Positions 7,475-16,757 of a stretch of DNA of 39,315 nt are shown here, one piece after another. Under the pieces are notes generated by a model that did no database searches, was not told the origin of the DNA, and saw nothing but the letters and a program-made list of their open reading frames with translations. The DNA comes from Paracoccaceae bacterium. GTDB lineage: Bacteria; Pseudomonadota; Alphaproteobacteria; Rhodobacterales; Rhodobacteraceae. Position 1 is the stretch's first letter, and each line of letters starts with the position of its first letter. The position numbers and the translations under genes are program-made. Where the stretch lies: positions 1 to 39,315 of the forward strand of contig CACPHA010000011.1 in assembly GCA_902633655.1 (NCBI GenBank), in the 5' to 3' direction.

Positions 7475-8541
7475 ATGTCAAATTTTCCGTCTCTCACAAG
7501 TAGGGCAACATCAGCAGGCTGCGCAGCCAAGATTTCGCAGGCAGACCTTTCAAAAGCGCTGGCGTACTTGCCAAAGGCAGATGATCCAAATCTAATTGTG
7601 GACCACACAGGATCTGATGATGCGGCAGTACACCGCCTCTCCGATGATTTAGCATTAGTGAAAACCGTGGATGTTTTTCCACCCATCGTTGATGACACGT
7701 TTGATTATGGCCAAATAGCAGCCACCAGCGCATTAAGCTTTGTTGGTTGGCAGGTTGAAGTTTTAGGCGTAAGCCAGCTTGGAGCGGTTTTGCGAGGTGC
7801 GGCACATGTTTGTGGTCAAGCGGGCATTAAAATTGCAGGAGGCCATTCAATAGTTGATAATGAGCCAAAATTCGGTCTATTTGTAACTGGCTTGGTGCAT
7901 CCCAAAAATATCATCAGTAATTCAGGAGCTTCACCCGGCGATTTTTTGGTTTTAACCAAAAAAATAAGTACAGATATTTTAACGACTGCAGTAAAAAAAG
8001 GAAAATTGGCAAAAAACGGTCTTAACGAAGCGCTTGTATCTATGACCAATCTTAATGCCGTAGCAGCCCAAGCGATGCTCAAATAAAAGATTAAAGCTGA
8101 AACAGATGTCACGGGCTTTGGTCTGCTTGGCCATCTTGGAAGTATGCTAAGGGCATCCTCTGTTAATCGTCGTAAAATACTTGGTGCCCGCTTGTCTTTT
8201 CAAACATACCAATTTTTTAAGGCGTAGAAGGGCTTTGCCCCTTGGGAACTCGAAGAAATCTTGAAAATGCAGCTCCTCTTACCACATTTGATTCCAATTT
8301 GAATGACAGAAAACAACTCTTACTAGCAGATGCGCAGACTTCCGGTGGATTGCTAATGGCAGTCGCCCAAAACCGCCTTAAGAAACTACTTAATGAAATG
8401 GAAATAAATAAAGTTGGACCTTGCGCCGTGATTGGCCAAGTTACCAAATCAAAACGCCCAGCTAGCATATACATTGGGCCAGAGCTGGCCGAAGATTTAC
8501 CACCAAGATCAAATCAAGCCACGATAACGTGTTGTGGTTAA
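7475..8541 (+). pseudogene. selD: selD remnant (selenide, water dikinase) with deletion, nonsense codon and frameshift
   Basis: SelD homology runs across the whole stretch but is broken. The N-terminus keeps the catalytic Cys/Lys region (AGCAAKIS, usual form AGCGCKI or with Sec). TSALS is followed directly by FVGWQVEVLG, so about 13 residues, including the conserved DVYAMGG metal-binding motif, are missing. A TAA at 8084-8086 interrupts AMLK/KIKAETDVTGFGLLGHL. Further on, reading must shift frame around 8213-8220 (T-run) to continue as GVEGLCPLGTRRNLENAA and LLLADAQTSGGLLMAV to the stop at 8541; without the shift a TAG at 8225-8227 ends the frame. SelD makes selenophosphate from selenide and ATP, and no selenoprotein can be made without it. 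A sequencing error could explain the indel or stop, but not the clean in-frame loss of an essential motif. A functional copy is expected elsewhere. Confidence 0.88.
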
Positions 8542-8556
8542 GAAGATTAAAATAGT

Positions 8557-8652
8557 TGGCGAAAGAGAGTGGGAGTCGAACCCACCAGAGACGTGGTACG
8601 CCCCTCACTAGATTTGAAGTCTAGGCGCCCCACCGGGGTGCGATCCTCTTCC
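8557..8652 (-). tRNA. selC: tRNA-Sec (anticodon UCA)
   Basis: The minus-strand 96-base gene folds as a bacterial selenocysteine tRNA. The 8-bp acceptor stem is GGAAGAGG with TCTCTTTC (two G-U pairs), the discriminator is G and CCA is encoded. The anticodon arm is CTAGA-CTTCAAA-TCTAG with UCA centred in the loop. An 8-bp variable arm pairs AGGGGCGT with ACGTCTCT. The T arm is GTGGG-TTCGACT-CCCAC. The 8+5 acceptor/T stack and long variable arm are the features recognised by SelA and SelB. It lies 24 bases downstream of selB on the same strand and may be cotranscribed with selAB. It appears intact, unlike the neighbouring selD. Confidence 0.97.
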
Positions 8653-8676
8653 TTATTATTATTCATATTCTCTCGA

Positions 8677-10584
8677 TCATAGACGGGGTATTGAGCCACG
8701 AATGCGACGATGATCGCCTACACGTTCAGTAAATCCTACATGATCAAAATACTCTAAGACAGAAATCACAAAATTTCTGCCCATATTAACTTCATCCCGA
8801 TACTTAGCTGTCGTAAATAGACCGTCAGCAGATGTACAAGCCAGTTGTTGCGCGCTGCCTTTAAGTTTTATAATCAAACTCGAAGGCACGTAGCGATTTT
8901 TCTCCAGCATTACAATTTCCCCTAGTTTTACACCCATTTTCAAAGATTTTTCCAGTAACTTCACTTCAACGCCGATTTCTTTAGCCACCTCGTATAGGCT
9001 AGAGGGACTGCCAAAATCCGGCGCTAGAAGAGTTTGTGCAAGTGCTAAAATAGACCGGTCGTGCTCCGATACATATATATCATGCGAGTGGAGATGAAAC
9101 CGATTGCCCCGTGCGCCCAAAATCCTTTCAAAAACCATAAATTTGAGGGCTGTCTCAAGCGTATCTGCATCGATAGGTATTTTGAGCAATATCTGTAAAT
9201 CATTGACGCTTGCCCCTAAAAGGCTCGGTTTCAATTTGTGAAAACTGGCTAAACATGCCATAATGTTATTCAATAATCTTTGCCATTGAATTTCGGAAAA
9301 AATCCTTCTTGTTGGCAAATTTCCAACACACCTCAGACCAAGCGAAGCGGCGAGCGCAGTAATTTGTGGGGTTGGAAGGTTGTGCGATACCGAAAATAGC
9401 TTTAAGGAAACGCCAATTTTACTTGTCTTTGCCAACGATAGGAGTCTATCGCAAGTGGTCTCGCCATTCATGGAATTTAGAATTTCCATCCTCATGGCCC
9501 GTGCGCGACCTCGTTTAGGCGAAAAAGGATCTATTACGCTTCCACCTGCTATCGTACGTTGCGCAGATGTATCTCGAAGAACAAAACGGTCTCCGTGAAC
9601 AACAAAAACATCACGTGGCAGTACCAGTTGAGCCAGGTTAGTAGTACCCGCTTTGATGTGACCACCACGCAAAACAGCTACGCGCACAGGGAGATGGTCG
9701 GCTCCAATATGAAGGTGCATTTGCGTCCAATGTTTCAATGAACTAGTTTCAGTCTCTAAGACGTGCAAATTCACATCGACCCGCCTTGTTGGAACGTTAA
9801 GACTAGATTCAGCCAGCCATGCACCACGCTTTATAGACCGCTCGCTTACGCCACGCCCTACGATATTCAACGCGCAGCGTTCACCAGCTTTTGCTTCATT
9901 ACGTATTTGATTATAAACTCTGATCTCACGGACGCGTACTGTTGACCCATCATTCAAAAGTGTTAAGATCTCAGATGTGCAAAGTTTGCCAGAAAATACT
10001 GTACCAGTCACTACCAAGCCAACGCCTTTGAGCCCGAAAGCCCTGTCAATTGCCATTCGGAAATAACCATCTGTCGACTTGGGTTTAATAGATTTAGCGC
10101 GCTGGTTAAGGGCTGCGTTCAGCTTATCAATCCCAATATTCTTGGGAGCGCAAACGGGAAAGACAGAAACATGCCCATCTTTTTTAAAAAGACTACTAAC
10201 CTGCATATTTACTTCTGAGATGCGATCTGGTGACACCCGGTCGATCTTGGTCAGCGCTACCATAATCTGACTTATACCCAGCATTTCTAGTATAGCATAG
10301 TGTTCGCGCGTCTGCCGCATAATACCATCATCGGCAGCCACTACTAAAAGACCCAAATCAATTCCTGCAACACCCGCTAACATATTGCGGATGAACTTCT
10401 CGTGCCCAGGCACATCAACAAATGCAAGAATTTCACCATTGTGCATAGTTTTATAGGCAAATCCCAGATCTAACGTTAATCCACGGGCCTTTTCCTCCGG
10501 TAGCCGGTCAGTATCTATTCCCGTCAGAGCTTTGATCAATTCAGTCTTACCGTGGTCGACATGCCCTGCCGTTGCAACAATCAT
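8677..10584 (-). CDS. selB: Selenocysteine-specific translation elongation factor SelB
   Basis: This 635-residue GTPase delivers Sec-tRNA to the ribosome at UGA codons carrying a SECIS element. The G domain is complete: GHVDHGKT at 7-14, DVPGHE at 57-62 and TKID at 112-115, with the [12 protein letters not shown] segment typical of SelB. EF-Tu-like domains follow, then a long C-terminal half (from about residue 380) corresponding to the winged-helix SECIS-binding region. Length is close to E. coli SelB (614). The start overlaps the selA stop by 4 bases (ATGA), so the two are translationally coupled. No lesion is seen. Confidence 0.97.
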   Translation of the reverse strand: MIVATAGHVDHGKTELIKALTGIDTDRLPEEKARGLTLDLGFAYKTMHNGEILAFVDVPGHEKFIRNMLAGVAGIDLGLLVVAADDGIMRQTREHYAILEMLGISQIMVALTKIDRVSPDRISEVNMQVSSLFKKDGHVSVFPVCAPKNIGIDKLNAALNQRAKSIKPKSTDGYFRMAIDRAFGLKGVGLVVTGTVFSGKLCTSEILTLLNDGSTVRVREIRVYNQIRNEAKAGERCALNIVGRGVSERSIKRGAWLAESSLNVPTRRVDVNLHVLETETSSLKHWTQMHLHIGADHLPVRVAVLRGGHIKAGTTNLAQLVLPRDVFVVHGDRFVLRDTSAQRTIAGGSVIDPFSPKRGRARAMRMEILNSMNGETTCDRLLSLAKTSKIGVSLKLFSVSHNLPTPQITALAASLGLRCVGNLPTRRIFSEIQWQRLLNNIMACLASFHKLKPSLLGASVNDLQILLKIPIDADTLETALKFMVFERILGARGNRFHLHSHDIYVSEHDRSILALAQTLLAPDFGSPSSLYEVAKEIGVEVKLLEKSLKMGVKLGEIVMLEKNRYVPSSLIIKLKGSAQQLACTSADGLFTTAKYRDEVNMGRNFVISVLEYFDHVGFTERVGDHRRIRGSIPRL

Positions 10585-11975
10585 TCGAAATTTAAACTTT
10601 TAAGGTTATTAATAAATTGGTTTTGGTCCTCGAGACAACGAAGGTCAAACCATAACGCGCCTTTGTTAATACGGCCAATAACCGGAATCTGTAGATCCCG
10701 AAAAGCACTTGAAAGGCTTTCAAGTGCTTTGCCTGTTCGACGCTGACTGGCTGTGGTAATTTTCAGCCCTACGCTAGCCAGTCGTTTAATGGGAAGCGCG
10801 CCACTACCAATCTGACTTTCGACAGGTTCTATACTAACCACGAATCCAGGGCATTGAGCTTGTACCTTAGAAATAAGGCAATTGGCCATTCGCCTGATGT
10901 CCTCTTCTTTTCGAATTAACAGACGAAGCGTTGGCAGCTCTGCTGCCAACTTTTGAGGATTTTCGTAGAGCCTAAGTACTGCCTGAAGTGCTGCTAAGGT
11001 CATTTTATCGGCTCGCATTGCACGGATTAATGGATTGCTCTTAATCCTTTTAACCAAGTCATCCCGCCCTGCAATGATACCACACTGAGGCCCTCCTAGA
11101 AGTTTATCACCACTAAATGTCACAAGGTCTGCACCAGCCTTAAGAGTATCAGTTACAGTTTTCTCTTCTGGCAAATTATAGCTCTTAAGATCAATCAAAT
11201 TGCCACTGCCCAAATCGCTAATCAGTGGTAGATCGTGACAATGAGCTATTTCGGCTAGCTGCTTTTCACTCACGCTGCTCTTAAAGCCTTGGATTTCAAA
11301 ATTACTTGTATGGACTTTCATAAGTAATGCGGTTTTTGCGTTAATCGCCATTTCAAAGTCTTTTTCATGTGTTCGATTAGTTGTACCCACCTCTACCAGC
11401 TTACAACCCGCATGCGCCATGATATCAGGCATACGAAATGATCCACCAATCTCAACCAATTCACCGCGAGACACAGGAACCTCCTTGCGCCGGGCAAGGC
11501 TGCTTAAGGTAACTAAAACCGCTGCTGCATTGTTATTTACGACAATTGCGCGTTCTGAACCTGTCAATTGACAAATCAAATCTTCGCAATGCTTATTGCG
11601 ATCTCCACGCTGCCCAGTCTTTAAGTCCATTTCAAGGTTGGTTGGCCGAGCTGCGGCTTCTATAACCGCATCAATGGCCGCCAAAGGTAAGCTCGCCCTT
11701 CCAAGGTTTGTGTGAAGTACAACACCTGTAAGGTTAAATAATGGCCGCAATGATGGCTGAAAAGCGTTGAATGTTTCTTCTCGAAGATCCTTGATAAGAG
11801 TTTTGTATTCTGTCGATTTGCCAGTCAAAAGTGAGCTTCGAGCCTTTTGGATAACATTTTGGGCACATCTGGTTACAACTCGCGCACCATAATCATCGAC
11901 AAGAGACACAATTTTAGGATCGTTCAAAATACGATTTATAGACGGTATCTTATTCAAGCTATTAATTTTATTCAT
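10581..11975 (-). CDS. selA: L-seryl-tRNA(Sec) selenium transferase SelA
   Basis: This 464-residue PLP enzyme converts Ser-tRNA(Sec) to Sec-tRNA(Sec) using selenophosphate. The length matches bacterial SelA (about 460). The PLP lysine is Lys291 in [14 protein letters not shown]; other family blocks are [15 protein letters not shown] near 80-94, [12 protein letters not shown] near 147-158 and SDLGSGNL near 253-260. Shine-Dalgarno complementarity before the ATG at 11975 is weak. It is the first gene of selA-selB-selC, reading convergently toward the selenoprotein and selD. A long palindrome lies about 36 bases upstream of the start. No lesion is seen. Confidence 0.97.
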   Translation of the reverse strand: MNKINSLNKIPSINRILNDPKIVSLVDDYGARVVTRCAQNVIQKARSSLLTGKSTEYKTLIKDLREETFNAFQPSLRPLFNLTGVVLHTNLGRASLPLAAIDAVIEAAARPTNLEMDLKTGQRGDRNKHCEDLICQLTGSERAIVVNNNAAAVLVTLSSLARRKEVPVSRGELVEIGGSFRMPDIMAHAGCKLVEVGTTNRTHEKDFEMAINAKTALLMKVHTSNFEIQGFKSSVSEKQLAEIAHCHDLPLISDLGSGNLIDLKSYNLPEEKTVTDTLKAGADLVTFSGDKLLGGPQCGIIAGRDDLVKRIKSNPLIRAMRADKMTLAALQAVLRLYENPQKLAAELPTLRLLIRKEEDIRRMANCLISKVQAQCPGFVVSIEPVESQIGSGALPIKRLASVGLKITTASQRRTGKALESLSSAFRDLQIPVIGRINKGALWFDLRCLEDQNQFINNLKSLNFE

Positions 11976-12010
11976 TACATGGATTGTCCTAGTCGTTTAG
12001 ATGGACGTTA

Positions 12011-12041
12011 ACAATTTTCTTACCAACGGTAAGAATATTGT
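12011..12041. promoter_or_regulatory. 31-base palindrome between selA and the GMC oxidoreductase gene
   Basis: The arms ACAATTTTCTTACC (12011-12024) and GGTAAGAATATTGT (12028-12041) are complementary except for one central T-T mismatch, with spacer AAC. The core TTCTTACC-AAC-GGTAAGAA is perfect. It lies in the 168-base divergent gap, 35 bases from the selA start. It could be an operator for a dimeric regulator, or on the minus strand a hairpin in the selA leader; E. coli has a SelB-binding SECIS-like hairpin at a comparable place. Confidence 0.6.
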
Positions 12042-12143
12042 CAAAGGGGAAAGTTACCGATACATCAGTCGAAGGCTTTCATAAATAAACGGGGGGCTCT
12101 TCTTTTACTGAAGATTTAGGCTAAGGGACTTAGTTGCCAAAAA

Positions 12144-13799
12144 ATGGAATTCGACTTTATCATAATTGGTGGAGGTTCAGCAGGTTGCGTGCTTGCAAAC
12201 AAGCTGAGCGCAGATCCTCAGAATAAAGTATTATTGCTTGAAGCTGGACCACAAAACAATTCAATCAACCTCAGAATGCCAGCTGCCGTTTTGTCAAATC
12301 TCAAAGGAACAAAATACAATTGGGCATTTCAGGGTGAGCCTGAACAACAATTAAACGGTCGCCGTATCCAACATGACCGAGGTAAAACTCTCGGCGGTTC
12401 TTCCTCCATAAATGGAATGGTATTCATCCGCGGCCATGCAATGGATTTTGATGGCTGGCGACAAGCCGGTTGCGTGGGCTGGGGTTATGAAGATGTATTA
12501 CCGTATTTTAAACGCATGGAAAATTATAGTGCGGGGGACGATGCATTTCGCGGATCGGGTGGGCCGCTAAATGTCCAGCGCCCAAGCCCGGCAAACCCTC
12601 TTATAAAAGCATTTATAGATGCGGGAAAGCAAGCAGGGTATCCATTGACAGACGATATTAATGGATATCGCCAAGAAGGCTTTGGTCTTCTTGATAGCTC
12701 CGTTTACCAAGGCGAACGCTGGAGCAGTGCTAAGGCCTACCTTGATCCTGTTCGTAAAAATAGCAATCTGAAGATCGTGACAGACGCTTATGTACAGAAA
12801 TTGAAATTCAGTGGAAAGATGGTCAGCGGAGTCACCTATAAAGATCACTTAGGAAAGATGCAAAATATAGGTGTGCGTAAGGAGATACTACTATGTGCTG
12901 GCGCTGTCGGCAGCCCACAAATTCTAATGCTTTCCGGAATTGGGCCGTCACGGCACCTAGAAAAAATTGGTATTAGTGTCATCGCAGATGTCCCTGGCGT
13001 TGGTCAAAACCTTAATGAACATCCCGACTTTGTTTTAAAGTACAAATGTAAAAAACCTGTATCACTCTGGCCAAAAACAAAACCATTGGCGAGAACTATC
13101 GCCGGCATTCAATGGCTTTTGGCGAGAAATGGAATTTGCGCTTCTAACCATTTTGAGGTGGTAGCCTGCATCCGCTCTTCTGCAGGTGTTGAGTATCCGG
13201 ATATCCAACTCACTCTATCCCCAGTTGCAGTTGACGACGATACTTGGTCCCCCCTGAAAGAACACGCTTTTCAAATCCACATTGGACTTATGCGCGCTAA
13301 GAGCAGAGGGCACATTGAACTGCGCTCACCAGACCCGATGGCGCACCCCAAAATTTTTGTCAATTATCTTTCCGACCCATGGGACAGGGACACAATACGC
13401 CAGGGGGTTAAGCTTGTACGGGAAATTGTAAGTCAATCAGCTATGGCTAATTTAACAGGTGAAGAGCTTTTCCCAGGCAAAGGTGTACAGAATATCGCTG
13501 ATCTTGATGCATGCCTCAATAGCCATGTTGCAACCCAGTGGCACCTCTCTGGAACTGCTAGAATGGGGTCGCTAGCCGATAAAGGAGCTGTGGTTGATCC
13601 GCATGGGCAGCTTTATGGAATTGGCGGCTTACGGGTAGTTGATGCCTCCATCATGCCAACCGTTACCAACGGAAATACAAATGGACCAACCATTATGATC
13701 GCAGAAAAAATCAGTGATCATATACTTGGCAAGCCAGCCCTGCCAAGGGCCCAAACAGATATTTGGAAAAACTCAGACTATAATACTGCACAACGATGA
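12144..13799 (+). CDS. GMC-family FAD-dependent oxidoreductase, choline-dehydrogenase-like
   Basis: The 551-residue flavoenzyme has the FAD-binding GGGSAGCVLAN at about 9-19, the GMC signature RGKTLGGSSSINGMVFIRGH with DFDGW following near residues 80-110, and the C-terminal block ATQWHLSGTARMGS and VVDASIMPTVTNGNTNGPTIM. His in WHLSGTARMG and Asn in NGNTNGPT are the expected catalytic pair. Length and sequence feel close to BetA (about 556), but the usual CCDH-type HPSCTCKMG pattern is HLSGTARMG here, so the substrate could be another alcohol. No BetB is seen beside it. The location downstream of a BetI-like gene and quaternary-amine transporter supports a choline-like substrate; this is inference. 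It is transcribed away from selA. Confidence 0.85.
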   Translation: MEFDFIIIGGGSAGCVLANKLSADPQNKVLLLEAGPQNNSINLRMPAAVLSNLKGTKYNWAFQGEPEQQLNGRRIQHDRGKTLGGSSSINGMVFIRGHAMDFDGWRQAGCVGWGYEDVLPYFKRMENYSAGDDAFRGSGGPLNVQRPSPANPLIKAFIDAGKQAGYPLTDDINGYRQEGFGLLDSSVYQGERWSSAKAYLDPVRKNSNLKIVTDAYVQKLKFSGKMVSGVTYKDHLGKMQNIGVRKEILLCAGAVGSPQILMLSGIGPSRHLEKIGISVIADVPGVGQNLNEHPDFVLKYKCKKPVSLWPKTKPLARTIAGIQWLLARNGICASNHFEVVACIRSSAGVEYPDIQLTLSPVAVDDDTWSPLKEHAFQIHIGLMRAKSRGHIELRSPDPMAHPKIFVNYLSDPWDRDTIRQGVKLVREIVSQSAMANLTGEELFPGKGVQNIADLDACLNSHVATQWHLSGTARMGSLADKGAVVDPHGQLYGIGGLRVVDASIMPTVTNGNTNGPTIMIAEKISDHILGKPALPRAQTDIWKNSDYNTAQR

Positions 13800-13870
13800 T
13801 TGAAGGTGCTCCAAATGTTCAAGCATTTAAACTATTTCAGCAATGAAACTTGCAAAATTGGAGTTAAGTT

Positions 13871-14253
13871 ATGTTAGGCTATCCGATGTTAGGTGAAAGC
13901 AACTTAAAACGTCCAGCTAACTTCTTCGATGCTTTGCTAGAACCTTTAGGGTTATGTTCTACAAAATTTACTAAAGTGTATATTGGCTATGCAACCAAGA
14001 AAACCCATCTGCGATTGAGTTTTATGCAACACTTCCAGTCAACAAAAAGCGAGCCAAATCGGGCAATGGGACAATGATCGCTTTTCGCGTAGAAACGCGT
14101 GGGCAAGTAGATGGGTTTTATAAAGTTGGACTAAAAAGTGGCGATGTTTATAAAGGTAGGCCAGGCTTACGTCCTGAAGATGGAGACGAATATTACGCAC
14201 ACATTAGAGATCCGGCGGGAACAAACTATGTGCTTTTTGCAGTAGTCAGTTAA
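13871..14253 (+). pseudogene. VOC/glyoxalase-superfamily protein, single frameshift
   Basis: The first 41 codons (MLGYPMLGESNLKRPANFFD, then ALLEPLG) are a typical start of a small vicinal-oxygen-chelate protein. From about 13993 homology continues in a different frame as NQENPSAIEFYATLPV, SGNGTMIAFRV, KGRPGLRPEDGDEYYAHIRD and PAGTNYVLFAVVS, ending at TAA 14251-14253. One base appears missing in the short A-run at 13993-13994. The restored protein would be about 127 residues, normal for the family. Either a recent inactivation or a sequencing error. The specific function is not recognisable. Confidence 0.78.
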
Positions 14254-14266
14254 ATATTTATTAGAT

Positions 14267-15418
14267 ATGGAAAATCTGCCAACTTTGGTCGTTAATAAAA
14301 TAAAAAAAGTTTATATTGGGAGTAATGAACTTTCCCCATTTCACGATTGCTATGCCGATGACAACTTAATTTTACGTTTGGCCGCCGGACGGTATTTTGC
14401 CCATTACGCTGGCGAGAATACAGAAACTTGTTATTGGGCTCTTCGAAAGACAGCAGCACTTTATGACGTTCCAGAGCGGCCAATCGAAATTTCAGGAAAA
14501 GATGTCGTACCATTTTTGGAAAAGATTCTTACACGTACCGTTGCAGACATGAACGTAGGACGGGGGCGCTATACCCTAGCTTGCACGCATTTTGGTGGTA
14601 TTTTTATGGACGGTATTGTTTTTCGGTTAGCAGTTGATAAGTTCTGGTTTGTTCAGCCAGACGGGGATTTAAAGACTTGGCTCCTGGCCCACCAAGAAGG
14701 TTATAGGGTAAATATAACTGATCCAGGTTCTCGCGTACTACAGATACAAGGACCTAATTCATTCCAAATTTTGAGTGATTTAACGGATGGAGCACTTGAC
14801 CATCAATTTGGATATTTTCATTCCGGATTTTTCACGCTGGATAACCAAGAAGTTTATATTTCAAGAACAGGTTGGAGTGGCGAACTTGGTTATGAAATTT
14901 ACACGCAAGGCACTACAACCAATTGCACTCGTCTCTGGAAACGCATTTGTGATATCGGATTTAATCACGGGATGGTATTCAGCAGTATGCAATCATTAAA
15001 CATACGTCGCATCGAAGCTGGCATTTTTGATAGTGGAAGCGATTTCGATGATTCCTTAACACCTTACGAAGTTGGCTTAATTAAATTTGTTGATTTCAGA
15101 AATAAGAGCTTCAAAGGGCGAGATGCGTTGTTAAGCTCACCTAAAAGTATCCGCTTATATGGCATAATCTGCAAGGAGTCCGTCCCAGCCGCAGGAGACA
15201 AAATCTTTTACGAAGGAACTCAAGTGGGAGAGGTAACTACAGGAGCGTGGTCACCTTATTTTAAGGCCGGCATAGGATATGTACTTCTTCACAATCCCAA
15301 CGAATGGGCCCGAAGATCTTTACTGAAAAAAAATGGGACAGACCAAACTTTTCCAATCGAAATTACATCATTGCCCTTCTATGACAAAGACAAGATCATT
15401 CCACGAAAAATTACATAA
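14267..15418 (+). CDS. GcvT-family aminomethyltransferase/folate-dependent demethylase-like protein
   Basis: The 383-residue protein has the GcvT/DmdA fold signatures: WALRKTAALYDVPERPIEISG near 57-77, TRTVADMNVGRGRYTLACTH near 89-108, RVLQIQGPNS, YISRTGWSGELGYEIY near 201-216, LNIRRIEAGIFDSGSDFDDS near 245-264 with LTPYEVGLIKFVDF following, and FKGRDALL. The enzymes transfer methyl or aminomethyl groups to tetrahydrofolate (glycine cleavage T protein, DMSP demethylase, dimethylglycine/sarcosine domains). It is unlikely to be the housekeeping glycine-cleavage T protein because gcvH/gcvP are absent. With a choline-dehydrogenase-like gene upstream, a demethylase for a methylated amine or sulfonium is a reasonable inference. 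The ATG at 14267 is 13 bases after the VOC remnant. Confidence 0.8.
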   Translation: MENLPTLVVNKIKKVYIGSNELSPFHDCYADDNLILRLAAGRYFAHYAGENTETCYWALRKTAALYDVPERPIEISGKDVVPFLEKILTRTVADMNVGRGRYTLACTHFGGIFMDGIVFRLAVDKFWFVQPDGDLKTWLLAHQEGYRVNITDPGSRVLQIQGPNSFQILSDLTDGALDHQFGYFHSGFFTLDNQEVYISRTGWSGELGYEIYTQGTTTNCTRLWKRICDIGFNHGMVFSSMQSLNIRRIEAGIFDSGSDFDDSLTPYEVGLIKFVDFRNKSFKGRDALLSSPKSIRLYGIICKESVPAAGDKIFYEGTQVGEVTTGAWSPYFKAGIGYVLLHNPNEWARRSLLKKNGTDQTFPIEITSLPFYDKDKIIPRKIT

Positions 15419-15539
15419 ATTTTCTAGTTGTTCAAGCAAGAGAAATTTTATTTGATGCAAGTCTTAAAATAAAAAGTTAGGCCCCAATGGACGGTTCCTA
15501 ATAATTCAATTATCATTCTAATCGGTATGAGGAAAGGTA

Positions 15540-16757
15540 TTGATCGGCACTATGGCATTTGATTTATCCCGAATTCCGGCAGATTTTTTTGAAGATCCTT
15601 TTCCCTATTACGCTAGTTTACTTGATGGTCCTCCTTTTATGTTTCAGGAAGATGGTTCAGTTTTAATTTCAAGACACGCTTTGTTGAGTGCGGTATACAA
15701 GGATGTTAACGGGTTCAGTTCGGATAAAAAACTCTCCTTTGGCCCTAAATTTGGAGTCGATTCGCGACTATATGAGCATCATACAAATTCACTAGTTTTC
15801 AATGATCCACCTCTACATACCCGCGTACGAAAAATTATAACAGGTGCGCTAAACCCTAGAGCGATCCGGGTCATGGAACCAGGACTACGCCGGACCATAT
15901 CAATTTTGTTGGAAAGGATGGGGAAAAAGAATGCTCAAACAGGCAGCGTCGATATCATCGAAGATTTTGCTAGCCAAATTCCCATACAAATAATCGGTGA
16001 TTTGCTTGGCATACCATTTGATGAACGTGATCCACTACGCGATTGGTCACTCGCAATACTTGGAGCGCTTGAACCGACTGTTAGTGAACCCCAAATGGAA
16101 ATAGGGAATGAGGCTGTGGAAGAATTCCAATCTTATCTTAGGACGCTAGTGGAGGTACGTAAGAAAGAGAAAAAGGATCCGGAAACTGATGTTTTAACGC
16201 GTTTGATAGTTGCACAGGGAGCCGCGGAACTTTCGGAAACTGAGCTATTGCAAAATTGTATATTTATTTTGAATGCTGGTCACGAAACAACTACTAATCT
16301 AATAGGCAATGCACTATTTATGCTTTGGCGTCATCCTGATCAAAAAGTGCTTTTACTGGATGAACCTGATCTCATTGATGGTGCAGTGGAAGAAGTTTTG
16401 CGGACCCAATCCCCTAATCAATTTGGCAACAGACAGACGACTAAGTTAATCGAAATCGATGGTTTGGTTTTAAAGAAAGATGTTAATATTCACATGTGCA
16501 TAGGTGCAGCAAACCGGGACCCAGATGTATTTGAAAAACCAAACATGTTTAATATACGACGCAAAAACGCGAGGAACCACCTGGGGTTTGCCGCAGGTCC
16601 ACATGTCTGCGTAGGTTTAACACTAGCTCGCCTGGAAGCAAAAATTGCAGTGACCGAATTTTTAAAACGTTTTGGCGGATATATTATTAAGGACTACTCC
16701 TTCATTTCTAAACGGGTTCGGTTTCGGGGATTCGTATCTCTGCCAGCATCACTTTAA
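15540..16757 (+). CDS. Cytochrome P450 (soluble bacterial type)
   Basis: The 405-residue P450 has the I-helix AGHETTT at 246-252, the K-helix EVLR (ExxR) at 285-288 and the heme-binding FAAGPHVCVG at 350-359, with Cys357 as thiolate ligand. The DPPLHTRVRKI segment near 89-99 is typical of soluble bacterial CYPs. There is no membrane anchor. No ferredoxin or ferredoxin-reductase gene lies next to it, so electrons must come from proteins encoded elsewhere. The start is uncertain: TTG 15540 has GAGG 7 bases upstream; ATG 15552 is the alternative, 4 residues shorter. The substrate is not known. Confidence 0.92.
   Translation: MIGTMAFDLSRIPADFFEDPFPYYASLLDGPPFMFQEDGSVLISRHALLSAVYKDVNGFSSDKKLSFGPKFGVDSRLYEHHTNSLVFNDPPLHTRVRKIITGALNPRAIRVMEPGLRRTISILLERMGKKNAQTGSVDIIEDFASQIPIQIIGDLLGIPFDERDPLRDWSLAILGALEPTVSEPQMEIGNEAVEEFQSYLRTLVEVRKKEKKDPETDVLTRLIVAQGAAELSETELLQNCIFILNAGHETTTNLIGNALFMLWRHPDQKVLLLDEPDLIDGAVEEVLRTQSPNQFGNRQTTKLIEIDGLVLKKDVNIHMCIGAANRDPDVFEKPNMFNIRRKNARNHLGFAAGPHVCVGLTLARLEAKIAVTEFLKRFGGYIIKDYSFISKRVRFRGFVSLPASL

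Noticed and set aside
8242-8541. Independent 99-residue ORF
   Set aside because: It encodes the SelD C-terminal blocks (GTRRNLENAA, LLLADAQTSGGLL) and is a fragment of the broken selD.
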